Shown in pieces: positions 50,243 through 58,419 of a stretch of DNA of 64,000 nt. Position 1 is the stretch's first letter. Each line of letters starts with the position of its first letter. The notes beneath the pieces were generated by a model, which saw only the letters and a list, made by a program, of their open reading frames with translations, was not told the origin of the DNA and did no database searches. The stretch covers positions 1,116,001 through 1,180,000 of the forward strand of contig CAWDVH010000004.1 of assembly GCA_963805705.1 (NCBI GenBank), given 5' to 3'. The DNA is from CAWDVH01 sp963805705. GTDB taxonomy: Bacteria > Actinomycetota > Actinomycetes > Streptosporangiales > Streptosporangiaceae. Position numbers and translations under genes: made by a program.

Positions 50243-51349
50243 ATGAGACTCGTCACGTTCTGGTTCATCGTCATCACGGTCCTGTGGACCGGGTTCTTCA
50301 TCCTGGAGGGGTTCGACTTCGGCGTCGGGATGTTGCACGGCCTGGTCGGCCGGGACGAGGCCACCCGGCGGGCCGCGGTGAACACGATCGGGCCGCTGTG
50401 GGACGGCAACGAGGTCTGGCTGGTCGTCGCCGCGGCCGCGATCTTCGCCGCGTTCCCCGGCTGGTACGCCACGATGTTCTCCGCCCTGTACCTGGCTCTG
50501 GTGCTGCTGCTGGTGGCGCTGATCGTGCGCGGGGTGTCGTTTGAGTACCGCGGCAAGCGCGACGCCCAGAGCTGGCGGCGCACCTGGGATGGCCTGATGA
50601 CCGGCGGCAGCGTGGCGGCCCCGCTGCTGATCGGGATAGCGCTGGGTGACCTGCTGCACGGGCTGCCGATCAACTCCAGCCAGGAGTTCACCGGGTCCTT
50701 CTGGGACCTGCTCCAGCCGTACGCGCTGCTGACCGGGATCACCCTGGTGCTGATCTGCGCGCTGTCCGGCGCGACGTTCCTGTCGATCAAGACCACCGGC
50801 GACATGCGCGTGCGGGCGGGCCAGCTGGCCCGCCGGGTCGCCCCGTTCACCGCCATCGCGGTCGTGGCGTTCATATCCTGGACGCACGCCAGCGCCGGCA
50901 AGGGCGCCCTGCTCAACCCGACCGAGTTCGCGGCCGTGCTGGCCGTCATCGCCGCCGCGTGGCTGGCCTATGACCACCGCGAAGGCTGGGCCTTCACGCT
51001 GACCACCGTCACCATGGCGGCCTGCATCATCGCGATCTTCACCGACCTGTACCCCCGTGTCATGGTGTCCAGCACCAATTCCGCCTACGACCTGACCGTC
51101 CACAACACCGCGTCCGGGGCCTACTCCCTCAAGGTCATGACCGTCGTCGTCGTCCTCTTTCTGCCGCTGGTGCTGGCCTACCAGACGTGGACCTACTACG
51201 TATTCCGCAAGCGCGTCAGCCGGCAGGACTTCCTCCCTGCGGCCGAGCAGAGCGCCACCGCCGGTGCCGGTGCCCCGCTGGGGGCGCACGGTCCGGCGGC
51301 GGCGGCGGCCCCCGACGCCGGCGGCCCGGCCGCCGGCCAGGAAAACTAA
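50243..51349 (+). CDS. cydB: Cytochrome bd ubiquinol oxidase subunit II
   Basis: 368 residues, eight membrane helices. LEGFDFGVGMLHGL and TIGPLWDGNEVWLV near the N-terminus, then ALIVRGVSFEYRGK, are the CydB signature. It is the structural partner of CydA. Its stop is followed by a 102-base gap with the dyad at 51368 and then the G6PDH-like gene, which may be read through from this operon or started separately. Confidence 0.95.
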   Translation: MRLVTFWFIVITVLWTGFFILEGFDFGVGMLHGLVGRDEATRRAAVNTIGPLWDGNEVWLVVAAAAIFAAFPGWYATMFSALYLALVLLLVALIVRGVSFEYRGKRDAQSWRRTWDGLMTGGSVAAPLLIGIALGDLLHGLPINSSQEFTGSFWDLLQPYALLTGITLVLICALSGATFLSIKTTGDMRVRAGQLARRVAPFTAIAVVAFISWTHASAGKGALLNPTEFAAVLAVIAAAWLAYDHREGWAFTLTTVTMAACIIAIFTDLYPRVMVSSTNSAYDLTVHNTASGAYSLKVMTVVVVLFLPLVLAYQTWTYYVFRKRVSRQDFLPAAEQSATAGAGAPLGAHGPAAAAAPDAGGPAAGQEN

Positions 51350-51367
51350 CCGGGCCGGGCGGCCAGA

Positions 51368-51384
51368 TCACCCTCCAGGTGTGA
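51368..51384. promoter_or_regulatory. TCACC-N7-TGTGA dyad upstream of the G6PDH-like gene
   Basis: One base from the exact dyad, and inside the larger palindrome ATCAC-N9-GTGAT (51367-51385). It lies 68 bases before the GTG start, a similar distance to the cydD copy. Confidence 0.5.
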
Positions 51385-51451
51385 TGGCCGGGGACCGGGG
51401 GTGGCGTTTGATGAGCAGCAGGCAAGTGCGTGATCTGGCAGAGGAGCTGAC

Positions 51452-52828
51452 GTGGCGACAAGCGGCGTAGATGCGCTGGTGATATTCGGTGCGACCGGGG
51501 ACCTGGCGAAGATCGAGACGTTTCCCGCGCTCGTGGGGCTGGTCGATCGCGGCGTCCTGAACGTGCCCGTCATCGGCGTCGCGAAGAGCGGCTGGGGACT
51601 CGATCAGTTCCGTGATTACGCGGCCGCCTCGCTGCGGCTCAACCACATGGACCCCGACAGCGCGGCGGCGGTGAAGATGCTGGGGCTGCTGCGCTACGTC
51701 GACGGGGACCTGGACGACGACGCCACGTACAAGGCGATGTCGGATGCCATCGGCACCGGCACCCGGGTGCTGTACTACCTGGAGGTGCCGCCGTTCCTGT
51801 TCGGCCGGATCGCCCACGGCATCTCGACGGCGGGACGCGCCGAGAACGCCAGGGTCATGGTGGAAAAGCCGTTCGGCCACGACCTGGCCAGCTCGCGGGA
51901 GCTCAACGCCACCATGCACAAGTACTTCCCGGAAGAGGCGATCTTCCGGGTCGATGACTGGCTGGCCTTTGACCCCGTAGACAACGTGCTGTTCGTCCGC
52001 TTCGCCAACTCGATGATCGAGCCGATGCTCAACCGGACCTACGTGGAGAGCATCCAGATCACGATGGCCGAGGCATTTGATGTCGCGGACCGCGGCAGCT
52101 TCTACGACAAGACCGGGGCCATCAATGACGTGGTGCAAAATCACATGCTCCAGGTCCTGGCCACCGTGCTGGCCGACCCGCCGGACGGGGATGGCCTGGC
52201 CGCCTGGCGGGACTCCAAGTCCCGGCTGGTGAGCGCGCTGCGGCCGCTGACCCCCGAGGACGCGGTGCGCGGCCAGTACGACGGCTACCACGAGGTGGCC
52301 GGGGTCGCCCCCAATTCGACCACGGAGACCTACGTCGCGGTCCGGCTCGCGGCCGACACCTGGCGCTGGGCGGACGTGCCGATCCTGATCCGGGCCGGCA
52401 AGTGCATGGCCGTTACCGCGACCGAGGTCGACATCCGGTTCCGGCGGCCGCCGCACGACGTGTTCGGGATCGAGCCCTTTGCCGTCCGTAACTCGCTGCG
52501 GTTCCGGGTCTGGCCGGAAACCCAGGTCGGCCTGACGCTGGCCGGCAAGAAGCCGGGCGCCGGCATGGAGCCGCTGGCCGAGGACCTGGCGTTCGCAGCC
52601 GAGCCGGGATCGGACATGCGTCCCTATGACCGCCTCATCGGCGCGGCCCTGGACGGCGACCGCTGGCTGTTCGCCCGCCAGGACACCGTCGAGGCCGCGT
52701 GGCGGGTCGTCGAGCCCGTGCTCGGCGACGTCACGCCCGTGCACCCCTACGCCAAGGGGACCTGGGGGCCGGCCGAAGCCGACCGGCTGCTGCCCAGCGG
52801 GGATACCTGGCACGACCCGGCAGGCTGA
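51452..52828 (+). CDS. zwf: Glucose-6-phosphate dehydrogenase homologue with altered substrate site
   Basis: 458 residues. The fold is complete: IFGATGDLAK (dinucleotide), VMVEKPFGHDL (Lys139), QNHMLQVLA with the catalytic His231, VAGVAPNSTTETYVAVRL, and ILIRAGKCMAVTATEV. The signature that binds the sugar phosphate, normally RIDHYLGKE, reads RVDDWLAFD at residues 166-174: the catalytic Asp168 stays but the phosphate-binding His, Tyr and Lys are replaced by Asp, Trp and Phe. It may use an unphosphorylated or different sugar. It precedes an NDH-2 gene and follows cydAB. GTG start at 51452. Confidence 0.88.
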   Translation: MATSGVDALVIFGATGDLAKIETFPALVGLVDRGVLNVPVIGVAKSGWGLDQFRDYAAASLRLNHMDPDSAAAVKMLGLLRYVDGDLDDDATYKAMSDAIGTGTRVLYYLEVPPFLFGRIAHGISTAGRAENARVMVEKPFGHDLASSRELNATMHKYFPEEAIFRVDDWLAFDPVDNVLFVRFANSMIEPMLNRTYVESIQITMAEAFDVADRGSFYDKTGAINDVVQNHMLQVLATVLADPPDGDGLAAWRDSKSRLVSALRPLTPEDAVRGQYDGYHEVAGVAPNSTTETYVAVRLAADTWRWADVPILIRAGKCMAVTATEVDIRFRRPPHDVFGIEPFAVRNSLRFRVWPETQVGLTLAGKKPGAGMEPLAEDLAFAAEPGSDMRPYDRLIGAALDGDRWLFARQDTVEAAWRVVEPVLGDVTPVHPYAKGTWGPAEADRLLPSGDTWHDPAG

Positions 52829-52848
52829 GCGAGAGACCGGAGCACCCG

Positions 52849-54291
52849 ATGACAGACCAGAGCGGACGGCGCCGGGTGGTGATCGTGGGCGGCGGCTTCG
52901 CCGGGCTGTTCGCGGTCCGCAGGCTGAAGCACAGCGACGTCTCGGTGACGCTGATCGATCGCTCCCAGCATCACGTGTTCGCGCCGCTGCTGTACCAGTG
53001 CGCTACCGGGATCATGTCCGAGGGGAAGATCGCCGCTCCGCTGCGCGAGTTGCTCAGGAAGCACAAGAACGTCACCTGCGTGATGGCCGAGGTCGTCGAC
53101 TTCGATGTCGCGGGACGCCGGGTCATCGCCAAGCGGGTCGGCGGCGATCAGCTCGAGTTCGGGTACGACGACCTGATCGTGGCCGCCGGGGTCCGGCAGT
53201 CCTACTTCGGCCATGACGAGTACGCCCGGTGGGCCCCCGGCATGAAGACGATCTCGGACGCCCTGTCGATCCGGCGCCGGGTCTACGGCGCCTTCGAGAT
53301 GGCGACCACGGCCGCCGACCCGCAGGAACGCCGGCACTGGCTGACGTTCGCGCTGGTGGGCGCAGGCCCGACCGGCGTGGAGCTGGCCGGGCAGATCCGG
53401 GAGGTCGCCACCAAGACGCTGCGCTCGGAGTTCCGCACGATCAAGCCGGAGGACGCACGGGTCCTGCTCTTCGACGGCGGCAGCGCGCCGCTGGCCGTGT
53501 TCGGCCCGAAACTGTCCGCGAAGGCCGACCACGCCCTGCAGGCCCTGGGCGTAGAGCAGCACATGGGCTCCATCGTCACCCACGTCGACCGGGGCTGGGT
53601 GCTCGTCCGCGACCACGCGGGCAAGGAAACGCGCTACGACGCCGGCACCGTGCTGTGGACCGCCGGCGTGGAGGCCCCGCCGCTGGCCGCGGCCCTGGCC
53701 CGCGCCACCGGAGCCGAGCAGGACCGGGCCGGGCGGATCGTGGTGCAGGAGAACCTGACGATCGCTGACCACCCGGAGATCTCCGTCCTGGGCGACATGA
53801 TGAGCCTGAACAAGCTCCCCGGGGTCGCCGAGGTGGCGATGCAAACCGGGCTCTACGCCGGGAACCGCATCAAGCGCCAGGTAGCGGGAAACCTGGCCGA
53901 AAAGCCGTTCCGCTACCGTGATCTCGGCTCGGCGGCCTACATCTCGCGCGGCCGGGCCGTCGTCTCGGCCGGGCCGCTGAAGGTGGGCGGCTTCATCGGC
54001 TGGGTCATCTGGCTCTTCATCCACATCGCCTTCCTGACCGGCTACCGCAACCGCCTCGGCGCCCTGGTCACCTGGTGGTTCGCCTTCACCCGCGACATCC
54101 GCCGCGAGCGGACCTTCACCACCCAGCAGCTCGAGACGGTCCGCGATGTCTACGACGTCCCGCCGGCCGCGCTGAGCGGCGGGTTGGCGGCCCCGGACAG
54201 CGGGGCGGCGGCCCCGGACGGCGCGGCGCACGCCCCGGACAGCCCGGACAGCGGGCGATCCCCGGCGCCCGCCGACGTCAAACACGACTGA
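52849..54291 (+). CDS. ndh: Type II NADH dehydrogenase-like FAD oxidoreductase
   Basis: 480 residues from ATG 52849. FAD site IVGGGFAGLFAVRRL near 11-25, NADH site VGAGPTGVELAGQI near 175-188, GDMMSLN around 320, and a C-terminal membrane-contact helix (GWVIWLFIHIAFLTGY). It passes electrons from NADH to quinone without proton pumping, a fitting partner for cytochrome bd. The last ~45 residues are a repetitive Pro/Asp/Ala tail (APDSGAAAPDGAAHAPDS) that is not part of the fold. Confidence 0.9.
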   Translation: MTDQSGRRRVVIVGGGFAGLFAVRRLKHSDVSVTLIDRSQHHVFAPLLYQCATGIMSEGKIAAPLRELLRKHKNVTCVMAEVVDFDVAGRRVIAKRVGGDQLEFGYDDLIVAAGVRQSYFGHDEYARWAPGMKTISDALSIRRRVYGAFEMATTAADPQERRHWLTFALVGAGPTGVELAGQIREVATKTLRSEFRTIKPEDARVLLFDGGSAPLAVFGPKLSAKADHALQALGVEQHMGSIVTHVDRGWVLVRDHAGKETRYDAGTVLWTAGVEAPPLAAALARATGAEQDRAGRIVVQENLTIADHPEISVLGDMMSLNKLPGVAEVAMQTGLYAGNRIKRQVAGNLAEKPFRYRDLGSAAYISRGRAVVSAGPLKVGGFIGWVIWLFIHIAFLTGYRNRLGALVTWWFAFTRDIRRERTFTTQQLETVRDVYDVPPAALSGGLAAPDSGAAAPDGAAHAPDSPDSGRSPAPADVKHD

Positions 54292-54348
54292 CCTGACGTT
54301 CCCGGTATTGTAAGGACCAGCGGCCAAGCTGGCCGAAAGGGGCGTGCG

Positions 54349-55293
54349 GTGACAGACAGCCAATCTGGATCGGGGCTGCCGCCCGCCGCCCAGGCCCGGA
54401 TGGCCGAGATCACCAGCAGCGGGACGTGGTCGTCGGCGCTGTCGGCCGATGAGTTCACGGCCATCAAGAGCGTGGGGTTCGAGCCCGTCGGCCAGGTGCT
54501 CGGCGCGGCCGTCTACAACGTCGGCTACACCGGCGGATACGCCTGCCCGGGAGCCTGGGCCGGGGCCGGCATCGGGGGCTACGCCTCGCCCTACCGGAGC
54601 GTCACCACGGTCTCGGGGATGGGCCATCATGGCTCCTTCGGCCCGATGGTGCAGACGCTGTATGAGGCCCGCCGCGCGGCGATCGGGCGGATGTCGGCTG
54701 AGTGCGCGCAGCTCGGCGGGCACGGCGTGGTGGGGGTGTCGCTGACTATCGGGCGTTTCCCGGCCGGCGGCCTGGAGTTCAAGGCGATCGGCACCGCGGT
54801 GCGGGCGCCGGGCGGGGTATCGCTGGCCCAGCCGTTCACCTCGCATCTGTCCGGCCAGGACTTCGCCAAGCTGATCATGGCCGGCTGGGTTCCGGCCGGC
54901 CTGGTGCTGGGCATCTCGATCGGCGCCCGGCACGATGACTGGCTGACGGTCAACCAGACCAGCTGGGGGATGGGGAATTCCGAGGTGGCCGGCTATACCG
55001 ACCTGGTGAACCAGACCCGGCACGACGCCCGTGCTCAGCTGGAGCGGGATGTGACCAGGCTGGGCGCCGACGGCGTCGTGGTGTCGACCATGGACATGCG
55101 GGTCCGTGACCGGGAGTGCGCGATGCAGGAGCACAGGAAGGACCACATCGTGGAGTGCTCCATCGTGGGCACGGCCACCGCGCACTTCGGCGAGCCGCAC
55201 CGGCTGGCCAGGGGTTCCAGCCTGGCCATCCTGTCCCTCGACCCGCAGCGCCGCCAGGCCGCACGGGTGAATCTCGGAACGGGCATGCGGTGA
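54349..55293 (+). CDS. Two-domain YbjQ/UPF0145-like protein
   Basis: 314 residues with two copies of the YbjQ (PF01906, putative heavy-metal-binding) fold. Copy 1 is at about 20-150 (VGFEPVGQVLGAAVYNVG, EARRAAIGRMSAECAQLG, GVVGVSLTI). Copy 2 is at about 160-290 (FTSHLSGQDFAKLIMAGWVPAGLVLG, ARAQLERDVTRLGADGVVV, ECSIVGTATAHF). E. coli YbjQ is a pentamer of unknown role. GTG start at 54349. It is followed by a partial duplicate of its own 3' end and a related two-domain gene. Confidence 0.82.
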   Translation: MTDSQSGSGLPPAAQARMAEITSSGTWSSALSADEFTAIKSVGFEPVGQVLGAAVYNVGYTGGYACPGAWAGAGIGGYASPYRSVTTVSGMGHHGSFGPMVQTLYEARRAAIGRMSAECAQLGGHGVVGVSLTIGRFPAGGLEFKAIGTAVRAPGGVSLAQPFTSHLSGQDFAKLIMAGWVPAGLVLGISIGARHDDWLTVNQTSWGMGNSEVAGYTDLVNQTRHDARAQLERDVTRLGADGVVVSTMDMRVRDRECAMQEHRKDHIVECSIVGTATAHFGEPHRLARGSSLAILSLDPQRRQAARVNLGTGMR

Positions 55294-55607
55294 CTGACGA
55301 CCGGTACGGCTATACCGACCTGGTGAACCAGACCCGGCACGACGCCCGTGCTCAGCTGGAGCGGGATGTGACCAGGCTGGGCGCCGACGGCGTCGTGGTG
55401 TCGACCATGAATACGCGGGTCCGCGAGCGAGAGTGCATGATCATAGAGCATCTGAAGGACCACATCGCGGAGTGCTCCATCGTGGGCACGGCCACCGCGC
55501 ACTTCGGCGAGCCGGGCCTGGCCAGGGACCCCAGCCTGGCCATCCTTCCCCTCGACCCGCAGCGCCGCCAGGCCGCCCGCGTCCATCTCGGGGCGGGCGC
55601 GCGATGA
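54991..55607 (+). repeat. 317-base tandem duplication within the YbjQ-like genes
   Basis: 54991-55092 and 55308-55409 are identical over 102 bases; similarity then continues, with scattered changes, to the stop codons at 55293 and 55607. The period is 317 bases. The second copy became a separate short gene because the first copy's stop overlaps a GTG. Confidence 0.92.
55290..55607 (+). CDS. Truncated duplicate of the preceding YbjQ-like protein
   Basis: 105 residues from GTG 55290 (overlapping the preceding TGA). It repeats the C-terminal ~95 residues of the gene before (YTDLVNQTRHDARAQLERD, then RLGADGVVVSTM and ECSIVGTATAHFGEP) and lacks the first half of the domain. It could act as a partial subunit that inserts into the oligomer, or be a by-product of duplication. 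The overlap with both neighbours keeps it translatable. Confidence 0.75.
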   Translation: MTDDRYGYTDLVNQTRHDARAQLERDVTRLGADGVVVSTMNTRVRERECMIIEHLKDHIAECSIVGTATAHFGEPGLARDPSLAILPLDPQRRQAARVHLGAGAR

Positions 55608-55657
55608 CTGTCGGAGGCTCGGCCCCGGACCAGGCAGAAAAGCAGTCAAGGAGAGCA

Positions 55658-56503
55658 ATGACCGACCAGAAGAGCACCGATCTCGGGCTGCAGGGCGTGC
55701 CGCAGGATGCCATGCGCCGCCTCGCCGAGCTTCAGCCGGGCCGGGCCGGCTCCATCTTCACGTCGGATCTCTCCGTGAACGAGTTCCTGCTGGTGCGCGA
55801 GTGCGGCTTCCGCCCGCTGGGCCTGGTGCTCGGCAGCTCGATCTACCACGTCGGCCTGCAGATCGGGCGCTGGGGCAAGAACCAGGAACTCGACGTGCTG
55901 TCGCAGGCCATGTACCACGCCAGGGAACTGGCGATGAGCCGGATGGAGGCCGAGGCGCAGACCCTGGGTGCTGACGGCATCGTCGGGGTCCGGCTGGATG
56001 TGGAGATGAAGGAATTCGGCAACGACATCGCCGAGTTCATCGCGGTCGGCACCGCGGTCCAGGCCGAGCCGGACGCGGGCGGCGGGGGAGTGAAGGAATG
56101 GCGCAACAATAAGAACCTGCCCTTCACCTCCGACCTGTCCGGCCAGGATTTCTGGACGCTGATCCGCGCCGGGTACGCGCCGCTCGGCATGGTGATGGGG
56201 ACCTGCGTCTATCACATCGCGCATCAGCGGCTGGGCGGCAAGCTCGGCAACATCGGCAAGAACGTGGAGCTCGAGCAGTTCACCCAGGCCCTGTATGACG
56301 CCCGTGAGCTGGCGATGAGCCGGATGCAGGCCGAGGCCGAGGAACTGCACGCCGAGGGGATCGTCGGGGTCCAGCTCCGCCAGCACAGTCACGCCTGGGG
56401 ATCGCATACAACCGAGTTCTTCGCGATCGGCACCGCCGTCCGCCCGCTGCGCGCCGACCACGTTATCGAGCGGCCCACGATGGTGCTCAGCCTCGACTCC
56501 TGA
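55658..56503 (+). CDS. Two-domain YbjQ/UPF0145-like protein
   Basis: 281 residues from ATG 55658, which has AGGAGAG upstream and an N-terminus (MTDQKSTDLGL) like that of the first gene; an ATG at 55604 overlaps the previous stop and is the alternative. Two YbjQ modules, about 22-130 (FTSDLSVNEFLLVRECGFRPLGLVLG, GADGIVGVRLDVEMKEF) and about 145-265 (FTSDLSGQDFWTLIRAGYAPLGMVMG, EGIVGVQLRQHSHAWG). Together with its neighbours it makes four and a half modules in three genes. Confidence 0.82.
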   Translation: MTDQKSTDLGLQGVPQDAMRRLAELQPGRAGSIFTSDLSVNEFLLVRECGFRPLGLVLGSSIYHVGLQIGRWGKNQELDVLSQAMYHARELAMSRMEAEAQTLGADGIVGVRLDVEMKEFGNDIAEFIAVGTAVQAEPDAGGGGVKEWRNNKNLPFTSDLSGQDFWTLIRAGYAPLGMVMGTCVYHIAHQRLGGKLGNIGKNVELEQFTQALYDARELAMSRMQAEAEELHAEGIVGVQLRQHSHAWGSHTTEFFAIGTAVRPLRADHVIERPTMVLSLDS

Positions 56504-56649
56504 CGCCCGCCGGCGCCGCCCGCCCGCGCCCGATGAATCGTGATCATAGGGTCACGGACTGCTGGCTGGGCCCGAGGGCGGCCGGAAACGGCCGCCGGTC
56601 CGGCCCAGGGCGCGCGAGCGGCAGACCGGCCGTCTGGCAGTATCGGGGG

Positions 56650-57345
56650 ATGCCCGATGCCGAAACTCTGCCCAGCCCGGATGAGCGCGCCGCTGACCTG
56701 GTGATCGGGGTCCTCGGCGGGACCGGGGATCAGGGCCGCGGCCTGGGCCGCCGGCTGGCGATGGCCGGCAACCGGGTGATCATCGGCTCGCGAGACGCCG
56801 GGCGAGCGGCCACGGCGGCGGCCACCGTGGGTTCCCCGCCGCAGGTCACGGGCGCCTCCAACCAGGACGCCGCGCGCGAGGCCGACGTGGTGATCGCCGC
56901 GATGCCCTTCGAGGGCCACGCGAGCCTGCTCGCCCAGCTGGCCGGCCCGCTGGCGGGCAAGATCCTCATCGACTGCGTGAACCCGATGGCCTTCGACGCT
57001 CGCGGCGCTTACCCCATCGCGGTGCCCGAGGGCAGCGCCGCCCAGCAGGCGGCCGCAGTGCTGCCCCGCAGCCGGGTCGTCGGCGCCTTCCACCACATCT
57101 CCGCCACGCTGCTGCTCGATCCCCAGGTCGCCGACCTCGCCCAGGACGTCCTGGTCCTGGGCGATGACCGCGAGGCAACCGACCTGGTGCAGGCCCTGGC
57201 TGCCCGGCTCCCCGGCGTGCGCGGCGTCTACGCGGGGCGCCTGCGCAACTGCGGGCAGGTCGAGGCGCTGACGGCCAACCTGGTGTCAGTGAACCGCCGC
57301 TACCAGGCGCACGCCGGGCTGCGCATCACCGACATCGAGCCGTAA
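56650..57345 (+). CDS. NADPH-dependent F420 reductase-like protein (Fno/NPDG family)
   Basis: 231 residues. GVLGGTGDQGRGLGRRLAMAGN near 19-40, IIGSRDAGRA, ADVVIAAMPFEG, KILIDCVNPM and AFHHISATLL near 147 match NADPH:F420 oxidoreductases. It would move hydride between NADPH and F420. An F420-type PPOX gene is present at 11.3 kb. Convergent with panB. ATG 56650 chosen because of the family N-terminus. Confidence 0.85.
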   Translation: MPDAETLPSPDERAADLVIGVLGGTGDQGRGLGRRLAMAGNRVIIGSRDAGRAATAAATVGSPPQVTGASNQDAAREADVVIAAMPFEGHASLLAQLAGPLAGKILIDCVNPMAFDARGAYPIAVPEGSAAQQAAAVLPRSRVVGAFHHISATLLLDPQVADLAQDVLVLGDDREATDLVQALAARLPGVRGVYAGRLRNCGQVEALTANLVSVNRRYQAHAGLRITDIEP

Positions 57346-57350
57346 CGGCC

Positions 57351-57374
57351 CGCGGGTGCTCACTGCCACCCGCG
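57351..57374. terminator. Hairpin between the convergent F420 reductase and panB genes
   Basis: Arms CGCGGGTG (57351-57358) and CACCCGCG (57367-57374), perfect over eight bases, eight-base loop, six bases after the F420 reductase stop and 21 bases from the panB stop. It may serve both genes. Confidence 0.4.
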
Positions 57375-57394
57375 CCGCCCGCGCGTGTCCGGGG

Positions 57395-58276
57395 TCAGCG
57401 GTAGGAGTACTCCTCGCTGGGGAAGCGGCCGGAGGTGACGTCGGTCGCGAACGACTGGGCCGCGCCGTGCAGCACGGCGGAGACGTCGGCGTACTTCTTG
57501 ACGAACTTCGCCGTCTTGCCGGACAGGCCGGCCATGTCCTGCCAGACCAGGACCTGGGCGTCGCAGTCCGGCCCGGCGCCGATCCCGATCGTCGGGATCG
57601 CCAGCGCGGCCGTCACCCGCGCGGCCAGCTCGGCGGGCACGCACTCGAGCACCACCGAGAACGCCCCCGCGGCCTGCAGTGCCTTGGCGTCGTGCAGGAG
57701 CTGCTCGCCGTCCTCGCCGCGGCCCTGTACCCGGTAGCCGCCGAACACGTTCACCGACTGCGGCGTCAGGCCCAGGTGCGCCATGACCGGGATCCCGGCC
57801 GCGACCAGCTCCTCTGCCTGCCGGAGCACGCGGCTGCCGCCCTCGAGCTTGACCGCCTGCGCGCCGGCCTCCTTGAGGAACCTGGTCGCGGCGGCCAGCG
57901 CCGCCTCGGTGGATCCCTGATAGGAGCCAAACGGCAGGTCGGCGACGACCATCGCCCGCCGGGTACCGCGGACCACCGCCGCGGTCAGCGGGAGCAGGTC
58001 ATCGACGGTCACCGGGATCGTGGTGTCGTGGCCGTAGACGACCATCGCCGCGGAGTCGCCGACCAGCAGCACGGGTATCCCGGCCTCGTCGAAGATCCGC
58101 GCCGTCAGCGCGTCGTAGGCCGTGAGCATCGGCCACTTCTCGCCCCGTGCCTTGGCCGCGGCGATGTCGCGGATGTTGACGCGCCGCGCGCCGCCGCGGC
58201 CGCCGTAGAGGGGCTCGGGAGCCGTGGTCCGCGCGTTGGTCGCGGCCATGGCTGGATCACCCTGCTGTGCAGACAT
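57395..58276 (-). CDS. panB: 3-methyl-2-oxobutanoate hydroxymethyltransferase
   Basis: 293 residues. LTAYDALTARIFDEAGIPVLLVGDSAAMV near 51-79, then VYGHDTTIPVTVDDLLPLT, DLPFGSYQ, AVKLEGG and the active-site VMAHLGLTPQSVN region near 165-180 are characteristic of PanB. It adds a hydroxymethyl group from methylene-THF to 2-oxoisovalerate, the first step toward pantothenate and CoA. N-terminal ~25 residues are an actinobacterial extension. Divergent from the DHA2 exporter operon. Confidence 0.95.
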   Translation of the reverse strand: MSAQQGDPAMAATNARTTAPEPLYGGRGGARRVNIRDIAAAKARGEKWPMLTAYDALTARIFDEAGIPVLLVGDSAAMVVYGHDTTIPVTVDDLLPLTAAVVRGTRRAMVVADLPFGSYQGSTEAALAAATRFLKEAGAQAVKLEGGSRVLRQAEELVAAGIPVMAHLGLTPQSVNVFGGYRVQGRGEDGEQLLHDAKALQAAGAFSVVLECVPAELAARVTAALAIPTIGIGAGPDCDAQVLVWQDMAGLSGKTAKFVKKYADVSAVLHGAAQSFATDVTSGRFPSEEYSYR

Positions 58277-58378
58277 GTCAGGCCTCCGGGTCTCGAGGCG
58301 CCCCAGCGGCGTCCCCGGACACCCCGATCATTACACGAGAAGCGCACTGCGGACAGCATGGCTTGCGGCTCCTTATTG

Positions 58379-58401
58379 CGATACGATATCGTTTCGTATC
58401 G
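58379..58401. promoter_or_regulatory. TetR-type operator CGATACGA-N7-TCGTATCG
   Basis: Perfect eight-base arms at 58379-58386 and 58394-58401, with an inner palindrome ACGATATCGT (58383-58392). It lies 19 bases before the exporter ATG and over its likely promoter. The tetR gene downstream in the same operon is the probable repressor. Confidence 0.7.
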
Positions 58402-58419
58402 TTATCTGGGAAAGGAATC

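Noticed and set aside
52747..55200. 817-codon open frame on the minus strand opposite the NDH-2 and YbjQ genes
   Set aside because: Low-complexity, His/Arg/Gly-rich translation with no motif; the plus-strand genes have recognisable domains.
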